From positions 310,001 through 374,000 of the forward strand of contig NZ_CP012915.1 in NCBI RefSeq assembly GCF_001315015.1: a stretch of DNA of 64,000 nucleotides, written 5' to 3'. Made by a program: the position numbers and the translations under genes. The first letter of the stretch is position 1. Every line of letters starts with the position of its first letter. The notes under the pieces are model-generated. The model saw nothing but the letters and a program-made list of their open reading frames with translations, had not been told where the DNA came from and made no database searches. This DNA is from Azospirillum brasilense. Its GTDB lineage: Bacteria > Pseudomonadota > Alphaproteobacteria > Azospirillales > Azospirillaceae. Below are positions 35,625-44,134 of this stretch, in pieces.

Positions 35625-35882
35625 ATGATGGCCGACGAGATGATGGCGCTTCGCAAGCCGCTGGAGAAGAGCCCTGACGCCGATGTGCTCCGCGAGATGA
35701 TCGATTTTGCCGTGGAACGGCTGATGGAATTGGAGGCGCAGGAACCGCGCCGGATGGCCGAGAGAACGCTGACCGCCGTCAATCAGGAGGCCTGCGTCTA
35801 CGGCATCTCGACGCGCTCCTTGGGCAATCTGGCCAAGGCACTCGGCATGAACGGCCTCTCCAAGAGCCAGGCCAGCCTGCCC
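35625..35882 (+). pseudogene. IS256-family transposase remnant
   Basis: The frame starts MMADEMMALRKPLEKSPDAD and continues REMIDFAVERLMELEA, the N-terminus of IS256 transposases. It then jumps to EPRRMAERTLTAVNQEACVY and GISTRSLGNLAKALG, which normally lie about 65 residues further on, so an internal piece is missing. It ends at the junction with an IS3 fragment (about 35878), which supplies the stop. The catalytic domain is absent. Confidence 0.83.
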
Positions 35883-36085
35883 TGATCGGTGTTGAGGATC
35901 TCCGGGCGGCCGTGCCGCGCCGTTGCCCCTTCCACCGCCTCCAGGCCGAACTCGACGTCCATGATGTTCGACAGTCGCCACGCCAGCACACGGCGTATCG
36001 CCCAGTCCATCACGACGACCAAATACAGGATGCCGCGGCGCATGGGAATGTAGATACCGGCTGCGCCGTCAACCGATCGTGGTCT
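35878..36085 (-). pseudogene. IS3-family integrase (OrfB) fragment
   Basis: Minus-strand translation gives IYIPMRRGILYLVVVMDWAI, then RRVLAWRLSNIMDVEFGLEA and RHGRPEILNTDQG, the middle of an IS3 OrfB with the second catalytic Asp in NTDQG. The piece is cut at both sides: at NTDQG by the IS256 remnant and before IYIPM by sequence joined to the phage endolysin copy. The segment before IYIPM is also corrupted (VDGAAG in place of the usual acidic DIT). Confidence 0.85.
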
Positions 36086-36139
36086 GTCATTCCGTGGATT
36101 TGACCCACCGACCTGCATTGTGGCGGCGAGTGTGGACGC

Positions 36140-36487
36140 ATGCCGGTCCTCTATGAAGCCCACATTGCCTATGGTCCCAACGGCAGGGTGACCGTGCCTG
36201 GTCTGGCGGAACGGCGCTGGAATCCAGGCGACGGCGTGCTGGGGATCGGAGGCGACGGGCTGGACGTGGCCGCGGTGCAGCGGGCGCTCCAGCGCCGTGG
36301 CTTCTCAAGCATTGTGGAAGGCGGCGATTTTAGCCGACAGACAGCAAGCGCGGTGGAGCAGGTCCAGGCCGTACACCGGCTGCCAGTCACCGGGCGGGTG
36401 GGCACGCCGACAGCTATCGCGCTGAGAGTGGCATTTCAGCAGGCCGGCAGCTCGACAAGTGATAGTGCTCAGCGGTACGGCACGTGA
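36140..36487 (+). pseudogene. Truncated phage endolysin (left copy)
   Basis: A 115-codon frame paralogous to the endolysin at 42814: MPVLYEAHIAYGPNGRVTVP matches MPILFEAHIAF..., and the peptidoglycan-binding repeat VAAVQRALQRRGFSSIVEGG and AVEQVQAVHRLPVTGRVG match with few changes. The first 50 residues, including the catalytic Glu, are missing where the IS3 fragment joins, about a dozen residues are lost before GVLGIGG, and the tail differs. Only the peptidoglycan-binding domain could still function. Confidence 0.85.
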
Positions 36488-36520
36488 TAGAAAATTGAAC
36501 CTACCTCGTGCGAGATAAGA

Positions 36521-37204
36521 ATGAGAATGCCTCTAGCCTTAACAGCCTCCCGTAATGTCTTTTGTGGACTGCTGGCACTACTCTCCATTGCGGCTCTGAC
36601 TGTGCCGGCTGCTGCGGAGCCGGCCTACGGCTTCGCAGTAGGGGACACACTGCCGATCTACACATTCCACGGCGAGGATGGTGTGCGTCGCTCAACGGCG
36701 GAGTTTCGTGGCAAGTGGTTCCTTTTCAAGCGGGGGGCTGAATGGTGCATGCCGTGCACCGGAGAGCGGCCTTCGGTGGAGAGTTTCATGAAGGCCCACC
36801 CCGATGTGCCCGTCGTGATGCTCGTTTCCCCGCGTCCCAGCGAAACCGACCTGGAGGAGGCGTTCCAACGCGACCTGAACTATCAGCGGCGAAAGGGGCT
36901 GCGCTTGGACTACATCGCCGCTCTCGACAGCCGCGACCCATTACCCCGCGACCTTCCGGCGCCGAAGTCCGTCTCCGACCTTCCGTTGACCGTTGTCGTC
37001 GATCCTCAGGGGGTTATCGCCGCGTTGTGGACGAGCACGTACCAATACCAGCGCCAATTCATGAGGCATGGGATTGTCGGCAAGGCTGAGCCAGAGTTCC
37101 GTGACTACGTTGAGGCTTTGCTTTCATGCAAGGGAGCAAAAGGGGTGGCTGCAACCTCCACAGCACTGGAGGTTGCGAAGACGTTCGACGCTTCCTGCTC
37201 GTGA
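36521..37204 (+). CDS. Secreted thioredoxin-like (TlpA/ResA-type) protein
   Basis: 227 residues with a signal peptide ending AAAEP. The mature part has a thioredoxin-fold layout: DTLPIYTFHGEDG, then GKWFLFKRGAEWCMPCTGE with the active-site pair Cys76-x-x-Cys79, and later LPLTVVVDPQG carrying the cis-Pro region. It is probably a periplasmic thiol oxidoreductase. It sits in the cargo slot between the broken endolysin and the small-gene remnant, so it is likely to be prophage cargo rather than host metabolism. A terminator follows. Confidence 0.72.
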   Translation: MRMPLALTASRNVFCGLLALLSIAALTVPAAAEPAYGFAVGDTLPIYTFHGEDGVRRSTAEFRGKWFLFKRGAEWCMPCTGERPSVESFMKAHPDVPVVMLVSPRPSETDLEEAFQRDLNYQRRKGLRLDYIAALDSRDPLPRDLPAPKSVSDLPLTVVVDPQGVIAALWTSTYQYQRQFMRHGIVGKAEPEFRDYVEALLSCKGAKGVAATSTALEVAKTFDASCS

Positions 37205-37257
37205 CGTAAGGACGCCTCTGCCACCAGTCCAGCACCGCCGATCAGCGCCGTAAACCC

Positions 37258-37295
37258 AGCCCGCCCGGATCTCCGCGGCGGGCTTTCCCTTTTCT
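37258..37295 (+). terminator. Intrinsic terminator after the thioredoxin-like gene
   Basis: AGCCCGCC (37258-37265) pairs with GGCGGGCT (37277-37284), followed by TTCCCTTTTCT. A very similar hairpin stands at the matching place of the right cassette (45343). Confidence 0.75.
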
Positions 37296-37310
37296 GGATC
37301 CGTCCATCAC

Positions 37311-37382
37311 CGACCTCCTCAGCCCAAAGCTGGTCCGCCGGCAGCACGGCGAACTGACCCTGCAACTCGCAACGGTCACAAC
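37311..37382 (+). pseudogene. Small phage gene remnant (left copy)
   Basis: The codons read (I)TDLLSPKLVRRQHGELTLQL and stop at 37380-37382. They align with the frame at 45391 (MTEILSSKPVRR-stop-YGDLALY). Here the start codon is ATC instead of ATG, while the glutamine codon CAG that is a stop in the other copy is intact. The function of the parent gene is unknown. Confidence 0.65.
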
Positions 37383-37669
37383 GTGACCGGTCGATTGATG
37401 GCCTTGCCCCATACCAGCAACTCGTAGCGTCTGAATTCCGGTCGATAGTAAGGATCGCTCTCGACGAGCATCACCGCTTCCTCCCGGCTCTCGACGTCAA
37501 GCACCCACAAGCCGCCGACGAAGGGCATGCCGGGTTCTGGCCGAAGGCCGCCGCCGATCAAAATCTTATCGCGGTTGGCATCGAGGTAGGCGAGATGGGC
37601 ATTGCCATGCTGCTGGCGAATTTCCAGCATTTCCGGCGCATCAGTGAACAGGGCGATCCATCTGGGCAT
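37376..37669 (-). CDS. YciI-like protein
   Basis: A 97-residue protein of the YCII superfamily, a ferredoxin-like fold found in small enzymes and dimeric stress proteins. The pattern RWIALFTDAPEMLEIRQQH, then HLAYLDANRDKILIGGGLRP, and GGLWVLDVESREEAVMLVES-DP is typical of the family; the conserved His and Asp are present. The ATG at 37669 has GGAGG 7 bases upstream. It is transcribed opposite to the phage genes and fills the second cargo slot of the left lysis cassette. Confidence 0.83.
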   Translation of the reverse strand: MPRWIALFTDAPEMLEIRQQHGNAHLAYLDANRDKILIGGGLRPEPGMPFVGGLWVLDVESREEAVMLVESDPYYRPEFRRYELLVWGKAINRPVTL

Positions 37670-38100
37670 CAGGGTCCTCCTAGCGTTCTCGACCGCGCAA
37701 TTTACTTCTGCGGAAGAGGTGCCGCTACCCAAACTGATCTGGCGTCAATCCAACAACGCGTTCCGGGCATTTCACCCGTCATAACTGAGCCGCAACCGGC
37801 CCGGGCACTCGCCAGCCAAGCGCTGGACCTGCCGGACATCCCAGCGGACGAGCTGGATTGAAGGCGTGACCGCCGGGTAGGGACGTCACCCCCTACGTTC
37901 GGTCGAGCCATCCGAAGATGGGCCGACGCCGGCCCGTGTTGTCCGGTCCACACGGCGGTCACTGTCCGCGACGTGCGCGTGCTGAGCCGAGGCTCCCCCG
38001 CCACCCAACGTCCGAAACGTCTTCGCAGACTGTCTCGGAGCTTACAGCATCAAGGTTTCAACCCACCAGCCCCCCGGCCCCTGCCAAGGCGGCTCTTTTC
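37670..38100. other. Intergenic stretch before the broken holin
   Basis: No gene is supported. The last 50 bases (AAGGCGGCTCTTTTCATGTC and what precedes) are a degraded version of the hairpin-plus-leader in front of the intact holin at 46542. Confidence 0.55.
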
Positions 38101-38611
38101 ATGTCCGAAGGAGAGGCATCCCCCGATGCTACCACTGCTCTCCCCATCATCTCCGCCTTGGCCCCGGTACTGCCGGAGGTCGCCAAGGTCGCACACGGCT
38201 CCGGCGAGACCGCCCAGAAGGTCGGCGAGGTTGCGGTGTCCGCCGTTTCCGCTGTGACCGGATTCCCGATCAGCACGCCGACGGATGCCGAGCGCGCCGC
38301 TGCCGCGGTGCAGGCCGATCCGGCGCAACTGGCCGAGCTGTACCGTTAGCAAGGCGATCAAGTCGTGGCGTTGCTGAGGCTCGATAACGAGGACTTGGCC
38401 GACGCACGCGCCCAGACGGTCGAACTGGCGAAGGTCGGCAGCCGCATCTCATGGGGCGTCGGTCGTGTCGGTGATCATGCTGATCGCCTCCGGAAATGTG
38501 GTCCAGCTTGTCCTGACCCAATCCATCCCGCCGGGGCGGGAGCCCACAGTCTCGATCATGCTCGGCGCCCTAACCGCCATGGCGACGTCGGTCGTGGGCA
38601 ACTGGACGTGA
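38101..38611 (+). pseudogene. Broken phage holin (left copy)
   Basis: Paralogous to the holin at 46542. The frame reads IISALAPVLPEVAKVAHGSG and continues to AQLAELYR, where CAG is replaced by TAG (38347-38349). Reading resumes with QGDQVVALLRLDNEDLADAR, and after SRISWG a one-base shift leads into ASVVSVIMLIASGNVVQLVL and MLGALTAMATSVVGNWT with a stop at 38609-38611. An amber codon plus a frameshift make it inactive. Confidence 0.85.
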
Positions 38612-38618
38612 GGCGGCC

Positions 38619-39326
38619 ATGGAGCGATGGACATTCACGCGCGCTGATTTCCGGTCGGCGATGCAAGCGCTATTGCCCCGTGGGCGGGTCTGGCCGCGTG
38701 ATGCCAGTACCGTGCAGGGGCAAGTGTTGGACGGGCTGGCTGCGGCCTACGAGCGGCAGACGGTCGATGCGACGGCGCTGCTGGTGGACGCCTTTCCGGT
38801 AACCACGACCCAGCTCTTGCCGGAATGGGAGGTGTCGCTGGCGCTCCCCGACGCCTGCACCGGCCCGGCGGTCGGGTTGGCAGAGCGGCGTCGGCGCGTC
38901 GTTTCTAAGTTGGTCGATACCGGGGGGCAGTCGGGGGCCTACTACATCGGCTTGGCGGGCAGTCTGGGTTTCCCCGGCTGCACCATCACCGAATACGCCG
39001 CCTTCACAGCCGGGTCTGGATGCTCCGACCCGCTGAACACCGCTGACACGGGTTGGCCACACGCATGGCGCTTCAATGTCCCGGTCCAGGCCGGCGCAGT
39101 CAGCTTCACCGCGACCAGCGGCTGCGACGAGGCTTTGCGCGGGTGGGGAAGCGCGGTTTTGGAATGCGTGATCCGCCGGGCGGCTCCGGCCCACACGGCG
39201 GTGCTGTTCGGCTACCGCGCCGATGAGGATTGGCTGCGCGACGGTGGTCATGCCGAGGACTGGGGATTGCTTGACCAGATCGGAAGCCAGCCGGAGATCG
39301 TTGAGGATTGGAGTGCGCTTGCCTGA
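38619..39326 (+). CDS. YmfQ-like phage tail protein (DUF2313)
   Basis: A 235-residue tail/baseplate-associated protein like Mu gp48 and YmfQ. The N-terminal MQALLPRGRVWPRDASTVQGQVLDGLA and the WEVSLALPDAC segment are family landmarks; a Cys-containing middle and a C-terminal Trp/Asp-rich tail follow. In complete phages it lies directly before the tail-fibre genes, as here, but the preceding baseplate genes are missing and the broken holin stands in their place. Confidence 0.83.
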   Translation: MERWTFTRADFRSAMQALLPRGRVWPRDASTVQGQVLDGLAAAYERQTVDATALLVDAFPVTTTQLLPEWEVSLALPDACTGPAVGLAERRRRVVSKLVDTGGQSGAYYIGLAGSLGFPGCTITEYAAFTAGSGCSDPLNTADTGWPHAWRFNVPVQAGAVSFTATSGCDEALRGWGSAVLECVIRRAAPAHTAVLFGYRADEDWLRDGGHAEDWGLLDQIGSQPEIVEDWSALA

Positions 39327-39352
39327 AGCGGCGCGTTTGGAGGGAAACGAAA

Positions 39353-41464
39353 ATGTCTGAGAGCGTCACAAGGCGAGTTGCGCTCGTCCGCGGGTCGTCG
39401 TCGCTGCTGGCCACCGTTGTCGGCCTTGATGGCGAACTGATCGTCGATCAGGACAAGAAAACCGTCACCGTTCATGACGGCGCGAAGGCCGGCGGCTACC
39501 CACTGCTGCGCGAGGACGGCGACGGCGCGGCGGTGACGGTGGCCGGGCGCCCGCTCGCTGACCGCTTCGGCGAGCGGATCAACGTCAAGGACGGCCCCTT
39601 CCATGCCAAGGGCAACGGGGTGGCCGATGACACGGGCGCTATCAACGCCGCCGTCCTCGTCGCCGCCGCCACCGGAAAGCCGCTGTACTTCCCCGCCGGC
39701 GTCTACATGGTCGGCTATCAACTCTCCTGGTCGGCGGGCCTCGGCAGCCTGTGCGTCATCGGCGACGGTCTTGACCGCTCCATCATTCGCCGCTCCGCCG
39801 CGTCAACCACCAACTACATGGTGTTTGCCAACGTCCCTAAGCTTTACATCACGGGTGTCGCCTTCGACGCCAACAAGGCGGAGAACGCGCGCGCGTGCGA
39901 TTGCTTCACGGTTTACGCCGCCTGCAATGAACTCTCGCTTGACAACTGCGCATTTATGAACGCGAAGGCGGTCAACGGATACGGGACCGGGCTTGGCGTG
40001 TTCGGCAACGCGGCGCAGGGCACCACCTTCCGGGTCATCGACTGCCGCATCACCGGCCACGACGGCGTCGGCCTGACCTCTCCGGACTTCGACAACGTGC
40101 TGATCACGCGCAATTACGTGGCGGACAACGGGCGGAACGGTATCCAGGTGGCCAGCATCGATCCGGCGGGTCTACAAAAACACTATTACGTGATCGTGTC
40201 GGACAACATCTGTGCCAACAACGGCGGCAGCGGGATTTCCTGCGGCAACTTCCTGGAAGACAACGTCCTCGATACCACGCCGGTGTACGGCCACGGGACG
40301 CCGGACACCGTGGGGATGGTGGTGTCCGGCAACATCTGTTACGGCAATCTCGCCTACGGCCTGGCCATCTCCGGCGACAACGTGGCTGTGACCAGCAACG
40401 TGGTGATGCATAACGGCATCACCGTCGGCGGCTTCGGTGGCGTGTTGCTAAACGGCCGGTTCTGCACGCTGTCCGACAACAGCATCCGTTTCAACGGTAC
40501 GTACGGCCTCGACGCCGGCGGCTCGGAATACTGCACGCTGTCCGGCAACACCATTGTCAGCAACGGTTTTGCCGGCTGGGGAACCGGCGCCAACCTCGGT
40601 GGCACCGTCGGGGTCGTGTTCGTCGGCAACCTGCTGAAGGAAAACGGCGGACCGACCTCGTACGAGGTGAGCGTGCAGCATGTGGAGACCGACGCCATCG
40701 GCTGGGCGCTGCCGGAGTTGACGCGGGACTTGTCCATCCGCGGCAACACCATCTGGCTGGTCGACACCCGGCTGGGCGTGCACGTGCAGGACGGCGCCAG
40801 GGACATCGACGTCGTCGACAACATGTTCCGTCTAACCGGCTCTTCGGCCACGGCCGCTAATGCCATCAAGTTCGTCGGCAAGCGCGGTAACATCAAGGAC
40901 AACACGGTGTCGACCACCGCCGACCCCCTGACCATCAACCCGGATGGCAACGGCATCCTGTGGGTGCCGGACGTCCTGGATACCCTTCTGGTCACCTCCA
41001 GCACGACGATCAATGCGATCCAGTATCAGTCGGCCGGGTGGGTCGGTGCAAAGGGGATCGCGTGGATCGAGGTGACCAACAGTGGTTCCGGCTACACCTC
41101 GGCCCCCACGGTCGTGGTGACCGGCGATGGCACGGGCGCCCAGGCGACCGCCTTCATCGACGGGAGCGGTAAGGTCAAGGGGGTGCGGGTCAGCCAGTAC
41201 GGGGCCAACTACTCCACCGCGACCGTGTCCTTCAGCGGCGGTGGCGGCTCCGGCGCTACCGCGACGGCGCAGATCGGCCTTCCACTGGTCGGCCGGCGCG
41301 AACTGACGATCCACTTCAACGCGGCCTGCACGATCAAGCGCAACGGGCCTCCGGTGGTGCTCGGGCCGAGTGGCGCGGACCTTGCCGCTGCGAACGCCTC
41401 GACGCTCACCCTGCAGAGCATTTACGGGCAATGGCGCGCCAAGGCTCTGGCCGGCGTGACCTGA
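39353..41464 (+). CDS. Phage tail fibre/spike with parallel beta-helix
   Basis: 703 residues. An N-terminal attachment part (about 1-75, with ELIVDQDKKTVTVHDGAK) precedes a pectate-lyase-type right-handed beta-helix that opens with GNGVADDTGAINAAVLVAAA and PLYFPAGVYMVG. Many short repeats with Asn and Gly turns (NICANNGGSGISCGN, NICYGNLAYGLAISGDN) run through the middle. C-terminal Gly/Ser/Thr-rich repeats (SGSGYTSAPTVVVTGDGTGA and a second similar unit) may trimerise or bind the host. GGAGGGAAA precedes the ATG at 39353. A host-polysaccharide receptor or depolymerase role is likely. Confidence 0.86.
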   Translation: MSESVTRRVALVRGSSSLLATVVGLDGELIVDQDKKTVTVHDGAKAGGYPLLREDGDGAAVTVAGRPLADRFGERINVKDGPFHAKGNGVADDTGAINAAVLVAAATGKPLYFPAGVYMVGYQLSWSAGLGSLCVIGDGLDRSIIRRSAASTTNYMVFANVPKLYITGVAFDANKAENARACDCFTVYAACNELSLDNCAFMNAKAVNGYGTGLGVFGNAAQGTTFRVIDCRITGHDGVGLTSPDFDNVLITRNYVADNGRNGIQVASIDPAGLQKHYYVIVSDNICANNGGSGISCGNFLEDNVLDTTPVYGHGTPDTVGMVVSGNICYGNLAYGLAISGDNVAVTSNVVMHNGITVGGFGGVLLNGRFCTLSDNSIRFNGTYGLDAGGSEYCTLSGNTIVSNGFAGWGTGANLGGTVGVVFVGNLLKENGGPTSYEVSVQHVETDAIGWALPELTRDLSIRGNTIWLVDTRLGVHVQDGARDIDVVDNMFRLTGSSATAANAIKFVGKRGNIKDNTVSTTADPLTINPDGNGILWVPDVLDTLLVTSSTTINAIQYQSAGWVGAKGIAWIEVTNSGSGYTSAPTVVVTGDGTGAQATAFIDGSGKVKGVRVSQYGANYSTATVSFSGGGGSGATATAQIGLPLVGRRELTIHFNAACTIKRNGPPVVLGPSGADLAAANASTLTLQSIYGQWRAKALAGVT

Positions 41465-41492
41465 CCGCGCCCCATCACAAGGATGACGAGAC

Positions 41493-42038
41493 ATGAAGCG
41501 CATCGACACGGCTACCAGGGCCACGGACCTGTTCGGGCCGGGCAAGCACGGGTTCAAGGACGGCAACCCGCTGACCGGGGACCCATCCACCACGCTGTCG
41601 GCCAGTATGTTCAATCACCTCCAGGAGGAAATCGCTCGCGCCGTCGAGGCAGGTGGCGCACCGCTGGACCCGACCAAGTACGACCAGCTCGCCACCGTGC
41701 TGGGGCTCGCCGTCCGCTCGGCCGGCGCGTCCGGGTACTTCGGTCTGCCGGGTGGCCTGCTGCTGCAATGGGGGACCGCCACCTTCACCGATCCCGGCAG
41801 CGGGCTGGGGGCCAGCTATTCGACCGTCGCCGTCACGGTCCCCTTCCCGCGTCCGTTTTCGGCGGCGCCCTGGGTCGTTCTGGTGACCGGCGCGGACGCC
41901 GGGGAGGGGCTGGAGCACACCTATGGGCTGGCCGGCAAGGCCGCGGATCAGTGCGCGATCCGCGCCGGGCGCGTCGCCGGCGGCCAGGGTGGCGGCGAGG
42001 TCGGCAGCTTCAACTGGCTGGCCCTTGGCCAGACGTGA
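41493..42038 (+). CDS. Phage tail fibre protein with gp53-like C-terminal domain
   Basis: 181 residues. The N-terminus (DLFGPGKHGFKDGNPLTGDP, then STTLSASMFNHLQEEIARAVE) is common to small tail-fibre proteins of this type. The C-terminal part GGLLLQWGTATFTDPG with FPRPFSAAPWVVLVTG resembles the gp53-like fibre domain. It follows the spike gene by 28 bases and is probably part of the receptor-binding complex. Confidence 0.78.
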   Translation: MKRIDTATRATDLFGPGKHGFKDGNPLTGDPSTTLSASMFNHLQEEIARAVEAGGAPLDPTKYDQLATVLGLAVRSAGASGYFGLPGGLLLQWGTATFTDPGSGLGASYSTVAVTVPFPRPFSAAPWVVLVTGADAGEGLEHTYGLAGKAADQCAIRAGRVAGGQGGGEVGSFNWLALGQT

Positions 42039-42083
42039 CCGTCTGACGGCCGAGACAACAGTCCAGCCCATCCCCACCGACCC

Positions 42084-42106
42084 GGCGCCCGAGAGGCGCC
42101 TTTTCT
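42084..42106 (+). terminator. Intrinsic terminator after the tail fibre gene
   Basis: GGCGCC-cgaga-GGCGCC followed by TTTTCT. It separates the tail genes from the lysis-associated genes. Confidence 0.8.
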
Positions 42107-42142
42107 ATGCCCGCGCCGCCACGCCGGGCCGCAGGAGGTCCC

Positions 42143-42616
42143 ATGCCCGATCCATCGTCCGCCGCTGATGGCGGTGTCCTGTCCAACATATATTCGCAGG
42201 TCGCCGCCGGGGTCGGCGGCAGTCTCGTCGCGTGGCGGCTGCTGGTCTCCTTCGGGCGGCAGGACCGGGCCGCGAAGATGGAGGCGGAGATCCGCGCCGA
42301 CCTCCGCCAGCGGCTCGACAAGGCGATGACCGACATCGCCTCGATGGCCCACGAGCGAAACCAAGCGGTGATGGTGAAGCTGCAGCTCGAAACCGAATTG
42401 CGGCTCGCCAAGGAGCATCTGAACTCGGCGCGGACCGAGCGGGACGAGGCCAGGACTGCCCTCGTCAGGGTCCAGCAAGAGGTGGAGAACCTCATGGCGA
42501 CAAACCAGCGGCTGGTTGAAGACGCTGCGGTCGCTGAGGCTGAAGCCCGTGGGGCGCCAGCCGGCACGAAGCCCACAGCGCGGCAGGTGCCGGGAGAGCG
42601 GCCATGGAAAAGCTGA
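42143..42616 (+). CDS. Phage protein with membrane anchor and coiled coil
   Basis: 157 residues, function not recognised. A hydrophobic segment (about 10-32, NIYSQVAAGVGGSLVAWRLL) is followed by a long charged coiled coil (about 36-140) with heptad-like Leu, Ala and Val spacing. The design, position before the endolysin and a small gene overlapping its end are reminiscent of i-spanins, but no lipoprotein o-spanin is found. CAGGAGG precedes the ATG at 42143. Confidence 0.65.
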   Translation: MPDPSSAADGGVLSNIYSQVAAGVGGSLVAWRLLVSFGRQDRAAKMEAEIRADLRQRLDKAMTDIASMAHERNQAVMVKLQLETELRLAKEHLNSARTERDEARTALVRVQQEVENLMATNQRLVEDAAVAEAEARGAPAGTKPTARQVPGERPWKS

Positions 42617-42780
42617 GCGAGCTGGACCAGCACGACGCCCAGCAAGTGGCCACGCAGGCCCTGGCCGACTGCGAGGGCAGCAAGGACGACGCCCTCCTGC
42701 TGCTGGCGCACCTCCTCATCAACGCGCGCCGGGGCATGTGCTCCGGCTTTCAGCGGCTCGGGCCGCCAGACCGGCGATAG
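42604..42780 (+). CDS. Small acidic phage protein
   Basis: A 58-residue protein (MEKLSELDQHDAQQVATQAL...) overlapping the end of the preceding gene by 13 bases in another frame. It is mostly helical with an acidic first half and a basic end. No family is recognised. Its place between the coiled-coil protein and the endolysin suggests a role in lysis timing, but there is no direct evidence. Confidence 0.5.
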   Translation: MEKLSELDQHDAQQVATQALADCEGSKDDALLLLAHLLINARRGMCSGFQRLGPPDRR

Positions 42781-42813
42781 GCCGCCTTCACCATCATCAT
42801 AATGGAGACCATC

Positions 42814-43326
42814 ATGACCAACGTGCCCTCCGGCGCGGCTGAAGCCGTGCGCCTGCCCGTCGTCGTCGGTGCCGCGCGCCCGCTCGGCCCGAACGACATC
42901 GCTACCGCTGCTGCGGCCCTCGGCGTCGAGGAGGCGGCCTACCGCGCCGTCCTGATCGTAGAAACCGGCGGTCGCAGCGCCTACCGGCCCGACGGCCGCA
43001 TGCCGATCCTGTTCGAGGCCCATATCGCCTTCCGCCTCAACGGCGGTGTGACGGTGCCTGGTCTGGCGGAACAGAGCTGGGACCGCGGGCTCTACTCCAG
43101 CACGGCGGCCGGCGAATATGACGGCGTGCTGGGGATCGGCGACGTCGGGCCGGACGTGGCCGCCTTGCAGCGGGCGCTCCAGCGTTGCGGCTTCCCCAGC
43201 ATCGTGGAGGACGGCGACTTCGGCCGGCGGACGGCCAACGCTGTCGAGCAGGTCCAAGCCGTGCACCGGCTGCCAGTCACTGGGTGGGTGGACACGCGGA
43301 CGGCTATTGCGCTGGGGCTGGTTTGA
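42814..43326 (+). CDS. Phage endolysin: shortened N-acetylmuramidase plus peptidoglycan-binding domain
   Basis: 170 residues. The N-terminal part (LIVETGGRSAYRPDGRMPIL, then FEAHIAFRLNG) matches the first third of N-acetylmuramidase domains and holds the catalytic Glu in VETGG. The second half of the usual muramidase domain is missing, and after EYDGVLGIGDVG the chain passes straight into a peptidoglycan_binding_1 domain (DVAALQRALQRCGFPSIVED to DTRTAIALGL). It may have reduced catalysis or depend mainly on wall binding. ATG 42814 with GGAGA upstream is preferred over ATG 42802. Confidence 0.8.
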   Translation: MTNVPSGAAEAVRLPVVVGAARPLGPNDIATAAAALGVEEAAYRAVLIVETGGRSAYRPDGRMPILFEAHIAFRLNGGVTVPGLAEQSWDRGLYSSTAAGEYDGVLGIGDVGPDVAALQRALQRCGFPSIVEDGDFGRRTANAVEQVQAVHRLPVTGWVDTRTAIALGLV

Positions 43327-43401
43327 GAGGGGAGTGAACAAGAAGCTTATTGAAATTGCAGGATATTCCGGCTATCGCGTAGCCCGCGCGAAGCGCGACT
43401 G

Positions 43402-43468
43402 TTGACATTCTCGTCGCGTGTTTACATTTTCGGCATCGGTTGACAAAAATTGATTTTTGCCCAATCTT
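43402..43468 (+). promoter_or_regulatory. Promoter with palindromic operator before the XRE-ImmA module
   Basis: Two TTGACA boxes occur at 43402-43407 and 43440-43445. The second has a 17-base spacer and AATCTT as possible -10. Within it CAAAAAT-TG-ATTTTTG (43444-43459) is a perfect 16-bp palindrome, a plausible operator for the helix-turn-helix protein encoded two genes on. Confidence 0.6.
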
Positions 43469-43495
43469 TCGGTTCTAACTTGGCCGGAGCTTCTG

Positions 43496-44089
43496 ATGAC
43501 CCCCTGGGAACACCACGCTGACCTCACGCGTGAGCGATTAATCACCATCGCCCAATTAATCAAGAGAGGGCGAAATGACGCGTTAGACCGCTACGACCCG
43601 AGCATCGGCTGCACGGGCTGGACGCTTGGTTGTGAAGCGTTTTCCTTCCAAAAGCACCAGATTGCTGAGGCCAGCTTAAGCATCGACTGGCTGGAGGTGC
43701 TCAATCCAAGCATGCAATTTGTTTTCAATATCGGCAGCGTTCCCGTTCGGTTTTATCGTGGCGAGCCGGACGATCCAAACACGCGAACACTCAAGCAGTC
43801 ATACTCGGAGCTTCGCCAATTTAGCCTTTTTTGCACTGAGGAGTTGGTCAATTTAACCGAACAATCCCTTTACCGCTTCGCCGTTGAAACCGATATTGAT
43901 GGTTCACTGATGGCGGTAACGTTCGTTGTTCTTAACGGAGAAACTCCAGTTCTGACTTGGCAGGTTCCGCTCGATGAGCCTGTGAGTAAGATTTCGCCGC
44001 TTTGGGTTGAAGGAAGCGATGGGGTGGACCTTCCAGCTCCTTCCGTTGGTATTCCAGCGAAGAAGAAGAGGGACGGGACGTCCGAGTGA
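43496..44089 (+). CDS. Unknown protein upstream of the XRE-ImmA gene
   Basis: 197 residues, no family recognised. The N-terminus (TPWEHHADLTRERLITIAQL) is helical; the middle is rich in aromatic and acidic residues (QFVFNIGSVPVRFYRGEPDD), and strands alternate toward a Lys/Arg tail. There is no signal peptide or membrane segment. The ATG at 43496 has GGAG 7 bases upstream; an earlier TTG is less likely. Lower GC content than the tail genes and a promoter of its own mark it as an acquired cargo gene. It is 45 bases from the metalloprotease-regulator gene and probably works with it. Confidence 0.7.
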   Translation: MTPWEHHADLTRERLITIAQLIKRGRNDALDRYDPSIGCTGWTLGCEAFSFQKHQIAEASLSIDWLEVLNPSMQFVFNIGSVPVRFYRGEPDDPNTRTLKQSYSELRQFSLFCTEELVNLTEQSLYRFAVETDIDGSLMAVTFVVLNGETPVLTWQVPLDEPVSKISPLWVEGSDGVDLPAPSVGIPAKKKRDGTSE

Positions 44090-44134
44090 GATGGGTTCAA
44101 AGAATGGCCTTGGGGGGTCGTTAGACTGTCTGCC

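Noticed and set aside
42143..42780. Spanin pair
   Set aside because: The first protein has an anchor and coiled coil, but the overlapping small gene has no lipobox or signal peptide, so an i-spanin/o-spanin pair is not supported.
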